A stretch of 52,500 bases of DNA from Neocallimastix lanati (nom. inval.) (GCA_016946835.1 JACVTC010000010.1:822501-875000), one strand, 5' to 3'. Shown: positions 15,576-26,290, numbered from the stretch's first letter. Notes: a model not told the origin generated them from the letters alone. A program made the numbers and translations.

Positions 15576-16657
15576 ATGAAGGTTAAAGTATTTTCAATAT
15601 TAGCTTCATGTATGTATATATATAATTTATAATTAAAATTTTATATTTAAATAATAATTTTATATTAATATAATAAAAAAATTTTTTTCATATTTAAAAA
15701 TTTACTGATATACTCTATTATTTACAATAATTAAAATAGTTATATGTAGTTCACTTGCTGAAAAGGTTTGTCCGGGTGAAAAGTATTATAAATGTTGCAA
15801 AAATTGTAATGTACGCCTCACTAATGATATTGGAGATTGGGGTTTTGAAAATGGGGAATGGTGCTCCATAACCTACGAATGCTCTGGAAAAGCAGCTGAT
15901 GATACCCAAATGCAAGAATGTGCTAAGGCTTATAGGCCATGTGGTGGCAGTGAATACCCAGATGCACCAACTTGTTGTGAAATTGGTTACATTTGTTCCA
16001 CTGCTAATTCAAAGCACCATCAATGTATTCCAGACTTATCTATTTACAATAAAACTACTACTAAAAAATCAACTACTTCATATACTACTACAAGTACTAT
16101 TACAACTATTGGTAAATCAACTGTAATCACTACCACTACTACTGCTGTCATTTCATCAACACCAACTAATGCTCAATGCGCTGGAGCTTATGAAATGTGT
16201 GGTGGTACAGTATTCCCAAATGCTCCAAACTGTTGTATATCAGGTTATACTTGCGTCAAAAATAGAATTGAATATCATCAATGTCTTCCAGATTCTATGG
16301 CAATTTCAATGATAGCAGGTACTATCACCTCTACTACCAAAAAGAGTACTACTACTTCTAAGCCAATTAATACTTCTTTTACTACTACTACTACTACCAC
16401 AACTACTACTAATGAACCAACTACGACCACTACTTCTAAGCCAATTACTACTACTACCTCTACAACTACTATTAATGAACCAACTACGACCACTACTTCT
16501 AAGTTAATTACTACTACTACCTCTACAACTACTATTAATGAGCCAACTATGACCACTACTTCTAAGCCAATTACTACAAATACCTTTACAAATACTACTA
16601 CAACTTCAACAACTGTTGAATCAACTTCAATCACTACTTCTAAGCCAGTTAGCACTT

Positions 16658-16701
<44 letters not shown>

Positions 16702-17138
16702 GTTAAACCAACTACAATTACTACTTCTAAGCCAACTACTACAACTATCACTACTACTACTGTTTCACCTACACCAACCAGTGTTCAATGTGCCGGAGCT
16801 TATGAAGTTTGTGGTGGCTTATCATTCCCAGATGCTCCACACTGTTGTGTATCAGGTTATACTTGCTATAACAATGAAATTGAATATCATCAATGTCTTC
16901 CAGATTCTATGGTAAGTTCAATGTTAGAAACTACTACCACTACCACTACTACTACCACCAAAAAGAGTACTACTACTTCTAAACCAATTACTACCATCAC
17001 TACTAATACTATCAATAAGAGTACTACTACTTCTAAACCAATTACTACAACTACCATCACTACCACTGTTGAATCAACTACAACTACTACTACTATTACT
17101 AATATTAAACCAACTACAACCACTACTTCTAAGCCTAT

Positions 17139-17171
<33 letters not shown>

Positions 17172-17700
17172 CAAAAAGAGTACTACTTCTAAACCAATTA
17201 CTACCATTAACACTACAACTACCAAAAAGAGTACTACTTCTAAGCCAATTACTACCATTAACACTACAACTACCAAAAAGAGTACTACTACTTCTAAATC
17301 AGATGCTATTATTATCACTACTACTACCAAAAAGAGTACTACTTCTAAGCCAGTTACAACTACCACTACAACTACCACTACTACTAAAAAGAGTACTACT
17401 TCTAAACCAATTACTACTACTGCTACTTCAACCAAAAAGAGTACTAATTCTAAGTCAGTTACTACCACCACTACTATCATTACTACTACTACTACTGTTA
17501 CTAAAACTAAAACGATCTCTAATGCATCATCAGAACCAACTGATATTAAATGTGCAAGAGTTTATGAAATGTGTGGTGGTAATAATTATCCAAACGCTCC
17601 ACGCTGTTGTGAACCAGGAGCAAAATGTGTTCTCTACCATGAAAACTTCCATCAATGTATGCCTGAAGATCTTGATGTTTCTCCATATGAAACATTATAA
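15576..17700 (+). CDS. Secreted dockerin protein with four CBM1-like modules
   Basis: Two exons, 15576-15609 and 15740-17700, give 664 residues; the 130-nt GT-AG intron splits the signal peptide. Residues 1-18 are a signal peptide (hydrophobic core, SSLA end). Residues 22-59 match a fungal dockerin (CBM10-like): C-P-G-E-K-Y-Y-K-CC-x-x-C, then DWGFENGEWCSI with the expected Trp, Asn and Cys. Four CBM1-like modules follow at about 72-110, 158-196, 362-400 and 616-654, each with CGG, CC, a GYxC-like turn and HQC-x-P. Long Thr/Ser/Lys linkers (197-361, 401-615) separate modules 2, 3 and 4. No catalytic domain is present. In anaerobic fungi dockerins attach proteins to cellulosomes through scaffoldin cohesins, and CBM1 binds cellulose, so a non-catalytic carbohydrate-binding cellulosome subunit is inferred. 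The 15576 ATG is chosen because it alone yields a signal peptide in frame. Confidence 0.85.
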
Positions 17701-17883
17701 ATATAATAAAAAATTAAACCAAAGCACTAAACCATAAAAAAAAAAAAGTAAAAAATCTCTTTTTTTTTTTTATTAAATTATAACAAAATATTTTTAATAT
17801 TTGTAAATTATATATTTATTACTCTATTATATAATTATTATATGCTTTATAAAACAATTATTTATATTATTTATAAAATTAAT

Positions 17884-18006
17884 CTTTATTACCTTCTATT
17901 GATAATAAAGTAATTATATATATATATATATTTGAAACTCTAATCATAAACTTCATAAAACAATTATATAAAATTTTATCTTTATTATCTTCTGTTGATA
18001 ATAAAG
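17884..18006. repeat. Twin hairpins downstream of the dockerin gene
   Basis: Two inverted repeats 97 bp apart lie in the probable 3' region: CTTTATTA/TAATAAAG (17884-17891, 17903-17910) and CTTTATTATC/GATAATAAAG (17980-17989, 17997-18006, 7-nt loop). They belong to a local tandem duplication that also copies the preceding AAACAATTAT. A role in 3'-end formation is only a guess. Confidence 0.6.
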
Positions 18007-18251
18007 TACTTTTTTTATTTTAATTAAGTCAGATATTTTTATTTTATTATTCATTATTTATAACATATAAATAATTGTATTATTATTAAAATTATTTAAT
18101 ATTTATAAATATAGAAAATACAAAATGAATAAATTTTTTTTTATTTATAATATAAAATATATATACTATATATTTATAAAAAAAAAAAAATATTTTTTTA
18201 TAAAAAAATTATTAAATATTAATATAGATAAAAATATATAATAATTAATAA

Positions 18252-18293
<42 letters not shown>

Positions 18294-18550
18294 CAACTAT
18301 ATCTTTCTATTAGAATCTTTGACTATTATTTATTACTAATTTTAGTATAAGAAATAATTTTTTTTATTTATTTATCAATGATAAATGGAATATTTAATAA
18401 AAAAAAAATAATAATAATAAAAATATACAAAAATTATTTTTTAAGATATAAAAAAAAATAATGTTTTAAAATTTAAATACTTTTTATTATAATTTATTAT
18501 ATATTAATCTTTGGTCTATTAAAATTTTTTAAATAATTAATATATCAAGC

Positions 18551-18589
<39 letters not shown>

Positions 18590-18779
18590 CATATAATATA
18601 ATAATAATGAAATTAATTATTAGTTTTTCACCACAAGGATGTATCACCTTCTATGAAGTTCACTGAAGGAAGATCATTATAATTAATATATATATATTAA
18701 TTTTTTTTAAAAAAATAGTTAAATTTTATGCTTTTGGGTATAAAAGAAAGCATACTTTGTTAGCAAATTGACAGGTGTA

Positions 18780-18825
<46 letters not shown>

Positions 18826-19020
18826 TTCACAGTCAAGAGTTCCCGTCTATCCAGTTTGACAAAGAAGAACTCTCTATTACTAGTTCTTCACAACAAATCT
18901 ATGGAAAATGAATTTTCCAATTATATTTACTTTGGTTTGATGAAGAGAATTCAGTGGAAACCATACTATCTACTATACAGATATTAACTTTTTTATTTTA
19001 TTTTATTTTATTTTATTTTA
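18007..19020. other. Intergenic region with poly-A runs and coding-like islands
   Basis: Contains an A-run at 18252-18291 and another at 18781-18823. Between and after them are more complex patches: about 18630-18675 and 18824-18980. The second reads on the plus strand as a nearly open frame containing QEFPSIQFDKEELSITSSSQ, interrupted by one stop. It may be a decayed gene or transposon piece; no family was recognised. Confidence 0.4.
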
Positions 19021-19625
19021 TTCAATCTGTACTTTATATTTAATATTCTACTATTTATTTTATTTTATTTTATTTTATTCAATCTGTACTTTATATTTAA
19101 TATTCTACTATTTATTTTATTTTATTTTATTTTATTCAATCTGTACTTTATATTTAATATTCTACTATTTATTTTATTTTATTTTATTTTATTCAATCTG
19201 TACTTTATATTCATATTCTACTATTTATTTTATTTTATTTTATTCAATCTGTACTTTATATTCATATTCTACTATTTATTTTATTTTATTTTATTTTATT
19301 TTATTTTATTTTATTTTATTTTATTTATTTTATTTTATTTTATTTTATTTTATTTTATTTTATTTATTTATTTTATTTTATTTTATTTTATTTTATTTTA
19401 TTTTATTTTATTTTATTTTATTTTATTTTATTTTATTTTATTTTATTTTATTTTATTTTATTTTATTTTATTTTATTTTATTTTATTTTATTTTATTTTA
19501 TTTTATTTTATTTTATTTTATTTTATTTTATTTTATTTTATTTTATTTTATTTTATTTTATTTTATTTTATTTTATTTTATTTTATTTTATTTTATTTAT
19601 TTTATTTTATTTTATTTTATTTTAT
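19021..19625. repeat. 57-bp minisatellite grading into a TTTTA array
   Basis: Five units start TTCAATCTGTACTTTATATT or a variant at 19021, 19078, 19135, 19192 and 19243 (period 57, last step 51). Each ends in several TTTTA pentamers, and the last runs into about 350 bp of almost pure TTTTA, with a few TTTA slips. Related diverged units lie 6 kb upstream at 13086-13200. Confidence 0.95.
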
Positions 19626-19765
19626 TTCATTAAATATTATTCATATTAATGATTTTGATTCACTTAATAATCATATCATAATTTAAAATTTTCTTAATAT
19701 TTTTTTTTGTATAACATTAACTTTAATCTTTATAAAATTTTATTATCATTTTTTTTTTTATTTGA

Positions 19766-19806
<41 letters not shown>

Positions 19807-20474
19807 TTAATATATTTATGTTTTTTTCATTTATAATGAATACAATATATGAAGATGAATATTTTAATGACTAATAAAGCTGTAGAAGTGTATTCTATTC
19901 CAAGTCTAAAAAAAAACCATTAAGAAATATAATTTCATAAATTTATCAACTGATACTTTAATTGATGCTGACTTAATTTATGAAGGAAGGATTTTTTATA
20001 ACTTTATTTTTTTTTTATATATTTATTTAAACACTTTATTCATTTCTTATAATTCTTTTCATAATTATTATTTGCATTATGTCTAAACATTCAACTACTA
20101 AATACATTAAAATGGTATTACATTAATTATATTATTGCTACATTAATTTAGTACATTATATAAAAAAAAAAAAAAAGTTATATACTTATCACAAAGATTA
20201 AGAAATCCATGTTTAAAAAAAAAAATTAATATTATATAGCAATATATGTATTTAATATTAGAAATAATATACTAATATACAAACACAAGTACTTCGAATC
20301 AAGTATTTGTCTCATATCATAATAGTTAACTAATGAATAAAATATTAATGAATTCATAATAATATAAAAATAAAAACATAATAATAATAATAAATAAAAA
20401 GCAAGATCTACAATTTATAATTTAGAAATTATTTTACCATTTTTTTATAGTTAACATTGAGTCTCGATTACTAT

Positions 20475-20541
<67 letters not shown>

Positions 20542-20839
20542 TTATTACTATTATTATTATTATTATTATTATTATAGAAATTTCTAAAAGATGCATTTTG
20601 GAAAAAAAAAAAAAAAAAAAAAAAAAGTGGGTTTCAAAATTTTAATAAATAATAATTTTAATAAATAATAATTTTTATTATTCATATATTAAAATATTAT
20701 ATAATATACTTTTTAATTTTTTTTTTTTTTTTGGTTCAATAATAACAATAATAAGAATGCGACGAATAATAGGAATTATAATAAATAATATCATAAATTA
20801 AAATTAATTAAATTAATTATTTTTTTTTTTTTTTTTTTT
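19626..20839. other. AT-rich intergenic region
   Basis: No gene recognised. A short plus-strand open patch near 19935-20010 contains FINLSTDTLIDADLIYEGR but lacks a start and recognisable domain. A (TTTA)n tetranucleotide run is at about 20471-20543, followed by TTA units and an A-run at about 20601-20626; the frame across it (YLFI repeats) is not a gene. Confidence 0.55.
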
Positions 20840-21016
20840 GGTGTTGTTCTAGTGTTACCAGGAAATGGTAAAATAGTTTTTAGTTAACTAGATTCATAGT
20901 AAATAATTCATAATAATCGATTTTTGAACTTAATATAAAGTTCAAAACTTGATAATTTATGATGATTATTTATGAGTATCAGATGATATATTAATGATAT
21001 TTAATTTAACAACACC
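20840..21016. mobile_element. Foldback MITE-like element, 177 bp
   Basis: Ends are GGTGTTGTT (20840-20848) and AACAACACC (21008-21016), and the interior also folds on itself: GATTCATAGTAAATAATTCA near the left of centre pairs imperfectly with the complement of the right half, meeting at TTGAACTT/AAGTTCAA around 20936-20945. A target-site duplication is not clear because the left flank is a T-run. No coding capacity. Confidence 0.5.
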
Positions 21017-21274
21017 CAAAATTAATAATTTGGGTAATGATAATTTATGTTTTAGAAATTAAAAAATAATTTATATAATTAAAAAAAAATAAAAAAAAAA
21101 AAATAAAAAATTGTAATAAAAATAAATAGATAAATAAATAAAATAAAAAAAATATTAAATCTTATATAAGTTACAACTGATAAAACACACCATAAAACAT
21201 TTTAAATTAAAACATTTATTTTATAATAAATCTAATGATAAAAAATATATACATAATTTTAAAAAAAAAATAAA

Positions 21275-22240
21275 ATGACTTATTTAAATTCTTTTATATT
21301 CTATCAATTTATAATATTTTTCATATTATCAAATTGGGTTTACAGTAAAAGTATATACAGTAAATATGATTTAATTTCTGTAAATAGTTTAACTGTCACT
21401 GGAATAAATAATAGAGAAGTGTATTAATTTTTTTTTTTTTTTTTTTTACATTTATAAATATAATTAAATAATTATCTTATTCTGATTTCCTTTATTTGAA
21501 AATAAAATTTAAACATTTAGAAAATGAAATTATTATATAATTTCAAATTGAAATTTAAATTTATAAATAATAACAATGATAAATATAAATAAATATATAT
21601 ATCAAAATTATTATTTATTATCATTGTTATTATTTATAAATTTAAATTTCAATATAAATAGATATATATCAAAATTATTATTTATTAAGAATAAAAAAAA
21701 TATTAAACAAATATATATATATATATATATATATTTCTATTAATCTACTTTATATCTGTATATGATATATTTAGTGAAAATTATAAATGTAAACAACTTG
21801 ATAGAAAATGTACCTATCCAAATTATATTTGTATTGGCAATGATAATTGTTACCTTGTAAATGAAACCATAACAAAAAATAATTTAATAAATATCAAAAA
21901 TAATATTTTCAATTGTTCTAATGATGAAAATTGTTTTTCAAATAAAGGCTTACCACTTACCTTATGTACAGTTATTAATAACAAATATCAATGTCAAAGA
22001 GTAAACGGTGAAAGAAACGAAATTAATAATTCAATAAATGACATTCAAAAAAGAGATGAAACGAACGAACCTTTACCAGTTAAAACATATATAATAGCGG
22101 GTGTTGTTGCTGTTCTAATTCTTATTTTTCTCTGTCTATTATGTTTTTGTACTTTCAAAGCAGGAAATCCTGAAGATGCTGCAATAACCACTTTTAGTTC
22201 AATATTTTGTTGTTGTTGCTTCTGTTATGAATATAAATAA
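21275..22240 (+). CDS. Small Cys-rich single-pass membrane protein
   Basis: Two exons, 21275-21420 and 21775-22240, give 203 residues; the 354-nt GT-AG intron keeps frame. Residues 1-24 form a hydrophobic signal peptide. The predicted outer region (25-152) has eight Cys between residues 54 and 122, enough for four disulfides, and sequons NET, NCS and NNS. KR at 141-142 is a possible Kex2-type cleavage site before the membrane. A strongly hydrophobic segment at about 153-176 is the transmembrane helix. The 27-residue tail ends in IFCCCCFCYEYK, a Cys cluster typical of palmitoylated juxtamembrane sequences. I do not recognise the family. Surface receptor, adhesion or wall-associated roles are all possible; the topology (type I) is well supported, the function is not. 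It may be a lineage-specific gene. Confidence 0.75.
21547..21653. repeat. 36-bp perfect inverted repeat in an intron
   Basis: Arms 21547-21582 and 21618-21653 are exact reverse complements with a 35-nt loop, inside the intron of the Cys-rich membrane protein gene. The loop sequence (ATATATATCAAAATTATTAT) recurs directly after the right arm, so the structure is an inverted duplication plus a direct repeat. Confidence 0.9.
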
Positions 22241-22379
22241 ATATATATAATATATATATAAATCCGTATAAAAATTACAAATGAAATATAAAAATGAATA
22301 ATTCTTTTTATAACAAATTTTAATTTTTACTTATTCACATTTAATATTAATGTAAATAATAACAAATATAATTTAAATT

Positions 22380-22416
<37 letters not shown>

Positions 22417-22656
22417 TACCAACAAATCAGAATAAAATAATACATATATATATCGACATAATTCAATTATTATTCATTAAATTTTCAAAATTGTTTAATT
22501 AATACTAATAATAAATATCTATTATAGATGATTTTATTAAACCATATTGATTTTAATATACTTTTGTAAAAATTTATAAAATTATTTATTATTTAATTAT
22601 ATATATAAATATAAATATAAATTCTAGATTGAAAATGAAAAATATTTGAAATTTTA
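22241..22656. other. 3' flank of membrane-protein gene, no gene seen
   Basis: AT-rich sequence with an A-run at 22388-22415; nothing further recognised. Confidence 0.6.
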
Positions 22657-22837
22657 ATATTATTAAAACAACGTTCTTTTATTATAAATTAAATATTCTT
22701 ATTTAAAAATAATTTAAAGAAATTAAATTATTAAAATTCTTAAAAAAAAAATAATTATTCAAATTATTTGTATTAAAATTGATTCAGTTTAATTTTTAAT
22801 AATATAAATGATATAAATGATATAAATGATATAAATG

Positions 22838-22869
<32 letters not shown>

Positions 22870-23155
22870 TAAATTTTAAAACTTAAAATTTTCTTTATCT
22901 TTTTATTATTATTATTATTATTGTTATTGTTATTTTTGTTGTTGTTACTATTTTTTATTTTCTTTTAAGATAAAAGAATAATAAATATATATATGAATAA
23001 TATTATTAAAACAGTATAATTTTATTATAAAATATATATTCTTATTTGAAAATAATTTATAGAAATTAAATTATTAAAATTCATAAAAAAAAATAATTAT
23101 TCAAATTATTTGTATTAAAAATTGATTCAGTTTAATTTATAATAATAATATAAAA

Positions 23156-23192
<37 letters not shown>

Positions 23193-23312
23193 TTTTAAAA
23201 CTTAAAAAACTTACGTTAAAACTTATGTTAAAATTTTCTTTACCTATTATTAATGTTGTTACTATTTTTTATTTTCTTTTAACATAAAAGAATAATAAAT
23301 ATATATGAATAA
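22657..23312. repeat. Tandem direct repeat, about 342 bp, two copies
   Basis: Copy 1 (22657-22998) and copy 2 (22999-23312) share ATATTATTAAAAC, AAATTATTAAAATTC, GATTCAGTTTAAT, an (AAT)n block, AAATTTTAAAACTTAAAA and ACTATTTTTTATTTTCTTTT in order. Microsatellite length and small indels differ. No conserved reading frame. Confidence 0.85.
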
Positions 23313-23365
23313 AGTATTTTAATTATTAATATTGTTGTTTATGTCTATTTACTAAAATTTCTATG

Positions 23366-23467
<102 letters not shown>

Positions 23468-23575
23468 TAATAATGATAAAAATAGAATAAAAATAAAATA
23501 AAACAAAATATAGAATTCTAACCCTTTATTATATAAGATTAATTAAAATGAATATTCTTGTTCTTTGTTAACTTT

Positions 23576-23616
23576 ATATGAATGATAGTACTTTAAAAAA
23601 GTACTATCATTCATAT
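23576..23616. repeat. 19-bp perfect hairpin
   Basis: ATATGAATGATAGTACTTT (23576-23594) and its exact complement (23598-23616) are separated by three A residues. It sits in the gene-free space left of the LINE cluster and is not flanked by a recognised gene. Confidence 0.9.
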
Positions 23617-23896
23617 TATTTTTAAATCTTAGTAATTTTTCTAAAATAATATAATATAATTTAAAAAATAAAATAAAAAAATAAAAGTTTATCAAACTTT
23701 GATTATTATCTATTATATGGTATCTTAATACAATAATCATTGTTATTTAATTTAATTAATAAGTAGGTAAAAGATTACTATAAATTTTATAATTGCAATA
23801 GTTATTTACATAATTTTATTTTATTATATCAAAATTTAATATCATTAATAATTATTAAATAAATACACAAAAAATATATAAAATTAATAAGAATTT

Positions 23897-23898
<2 letters not shown>

Positions 23899-23943
<45 letters not shown>

Positions 23944-24200
23944 GAATAGGAATAAACTTTATTTAATAACATTTACTAAACAAATACATGAATTTAAAAA
24001 TACATGAATTTTTTTTTTTTTTTACATTAATATTAAAAAACTACGTTATGAGTTTCGAGGACGAAATAGCCTCAAACTCTAACTCTTCCCATTTCCTCGA
24101 TGATAACTTCATGTGGATAAAAATTTATCATTCGATGCTGTATAAGAATTTCTTCTTTTCCTTATCATTTCAACATCAACGCTATTAAAAACGGTAGGTC
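23899..24200 (-). pseudogene. LINE 3'-end relic
   Basis: A 42-base T-run (23899-23940), a minus-strand poly-A tail, is followed by ATAGAATAGGAATAAACTTT and decayed sequence. On the minus strand 24160-24187 reads NSVDVEMIRKRRNS, close to KSVDVVLIRHNEN near the C-terminus of the intact LINE at 26500-30663. Stops follow after about 25 codons. A dead copy from the same superfamily. Confidence 0.6.
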
Positions 24201-24335
24201 TAATTGATATATATATATATTGATCATTGTGTAAAAATTATTAATCACAATAGGCTTAGCATTAGATAAAGGAATTCCGCAAGCCCCCCCTCACAAAATA
24301 TAAAATCAGAAAAAGAAAACTGTCCCGAAAGGTGA

Positions 24336-24496
24336 ATTAAAAGATATTATTACTAAAACTATTTGGTTTGTAAAACCTGGTATTATGGTTACTTAACACC
24401 ATAAAATAGCAACGTACTAGGCAATTTTCTGATACCAATTGGATTTTTACATATGATTTCCCATCAAATTTGAATTCACGTTTAATTCCTTCAATC

Positions 24497-24537
<41 letters not shown>

Positions 24538-24868
24538 CATTAAGATAATTTGTGAATATTTTAGTGGTAGATGTTGAATAAATTGGAACATATAGAGGCA
24601 TTGATTATGAGCATTGGTCGTATGATCCCAGGAATCAAATAAGTTATTTTATGGCCTGCCAATTTCATGAAAATTTCAACATTAAAGAATTTTCCTAAAT
24701 CTTCTCTCGTTTTAGCCTTTGCTAAACGATCTTAAAAATTTTTTTTGAATCTAAAAATTTTTCATCATCATTAATACAATTGAAAAAATTCATTACTACC
24801 ATAGCTATTATCACATGTATATAAATGTTTGATAGATTTTTCACCAAAATAATACTCAATCCAATTTA

Positions 24869-24905
<37 letters not shown>

Positions 24906-25300
24906 TTAAAACGTTTTATATATAATTAATTGATCAAATCATCGGAGTACTTTTATAAATAAAAAAAAAAAAATCTCTATTTTTCTTGGAAATTTATTAT
25001 TATTGGGTTTGAGTATTTGTTCATCTACATACTTTCTTATTCGATCATGAATCATATTGAAAGTGTTGGGTATATTTTTTTCACTAAATAGGAAATAATA
25101 TTAAAAGACTCTTTTTCCACTTTTTTTTTTTTTTTTTTTTTTTTTTGATAAAAGCATTGAAATAATCGCCTTAGCACAAAAGTACTAACTATAGAAGGCA
25201 TAGGTCATTCCATAGGCATATTATAAATAGTGGTATTGGAATTTTAAATCCCAAAAAAAAACTCTCAAAGAAATCTTGATTAAAAAGTAGTTTTAAGTTT
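24336..25300 (-). pseudogene. Decayed Gag-like ORF1 of a LINE
   Basis: Minus-strand fragments in consistent order but broken by stops, frameshifts and A/T-run insertions. The order is: HDRIRKYVDEQILKP; WIEYYFGEKSIKHLYTCDN; DRLAKAKTREDLGKFF then FMKLAGHKITYLIPGI; and REFKFDGKSYVKIQLVSENC. The last leads into CYF[M]VLSNHNTRF[Y], which matches the spacing of a CX2CX4HX4C zinc knuckle with the second and fourth Cys replaced by Met and Tyr. Such knuckles are typical of ORF1/Gag RNA-binding proteins of non-LTR and LTR elements. It lies upstream, in minus-strand sense, of the LINE tail at 23899-24200 and may belong to it, with most of ORF2 deleted. Confidence 0.5.
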
Positions 25301-25323
25301 TAATAGATCCTAGTAAAGGTGCA

Positions 25324-25400
25324 TTTTTTTTTTTTTTTTGTTTTTTAGACGAGTAAGAGAATATACTTCTCCCAGCGTTTTACTAAATAAATAATTGTAT
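25324..25400 (-). mobile_element. Very short LINE tail
   Basis: A T-run followed by TTTTTTAGACGAGTAAGAGA, resembling the 3' end of the intact LINE (TTTAGACAGGGAAGAGAATA at 26338 onward). It is probably a severely 5'-truncated insertion of the same family; boundaries are uncertain. Confidence 0.45.
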
Positions 25401-25423
25401 TTTTAAGTCATATATTAATTAAA

Positions 25424-26290
25424 TTTTTTTTTTTTTTTTTATAGCTGTAATTATTGCGAACTTTAATCTTTATTTATTTATTCTTATATAAAATACATGA
25501 ATACTATTAATTTTAATAAAAAATAAAAAAAAAAAAAAAAAACACAGAATTAATAAAATAAAAAAATATTATTTGTCCAATTTGAAGATAATAATAAAAG
25601 AAATAGTAACGTGAAATAAAAAGTAATAATCAAAAAATAAGTGTATAAATAAATTCAGAAAAAAGTTCATAGGCAACAAACCTCACCTCCTTATGGATTA
25701 GGGTTTGAATTGACTATCTGAAAGAAATTATGGTCTTCTCCTTCAGAGGCATTGGCCTTGCTAGTCTATCTGACAGCATTTTCAACGTTGACGCTCCTGG
25801 TTATTTTGCTCCTATATTTTCGGAATAGTAACCTTTGCCGAGTACTAGCCCGAGGCATAATTTCTGTAAAGAGAGCCGCAGATCGCACCAAGAACGGCGT
25901 TTTTTGAATAATCACCAGAAGTGATTTGGTTCTTAAATAAAATATTCCATTCCTTTTTATAATTTAAATCTATTATATCTGCATCCCTTCCACCAAGAAG
26001 AAAGTTATATAATCGGTACCACGTCACATATATATTTACACACTCATTATTCAGAAAATTACTTAAAATTACCACAATTTTCACCAATTGAACTATTCAC
26101 TAAATTAGATGTAACGATATTATAATTTTCACTATCACTAATATTATTATTTCTGTTTTCACTATCACTATTTCTACTATTATTAACAATATTATTTCTA
26201 ATGTTAATATTATTAATATTATACACTTTGTTATTACTATCAGAATCAGAACTTTGTTCTATATTATTCATATCTGTGGTAACAGTGTCT
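25424..26290 (-). pseudogene. Older LINE relic, 3' portion (host of nested LINE)
   Basis: Starts at a T-run (25424-25440). Minus-strand landmarks in LINE order: an Asn/Ser/Asp-rich stretch (26087-26290), YNFLLGGRDADI near 26000 matching YLFLLGG of the intact element, and RSVNVENAVR at 25776-25798 matching KSVDVVLIRH. Stops and frameshifts break it. The reading continues on the other side of the nested insertion, at 31258-31470. The Asn/Ser insertion between the zinc finger and the LGG motif is absent from the intact LINE. Confidence 0.6.

Noticed and set aside
16278-17480. Long antisense frames (poly-Val) opposite the dockerin gene
   Set aside because: They are the reverse of ACT/ACC Thr codons in the linkers; the sense strand has signal peptide, dockerin and CBM1-like domains.
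16616-17737. Alternative plus-strand frames rich in Leu in the dockerin gene
   Set aside because: They are shifted frames of the same Thr repeats.
20457-20645. Plus-strand frame of YLFI repeats
   Set aside because: A (TTTA)n microsatellite followed by TTA and A runs.
23988-24188. Plus-strand frame with MSFEDEIASNSNSS
   Set aside because: The opposite strand matches the LINE SVDV motif, so this is antisense of a relic.
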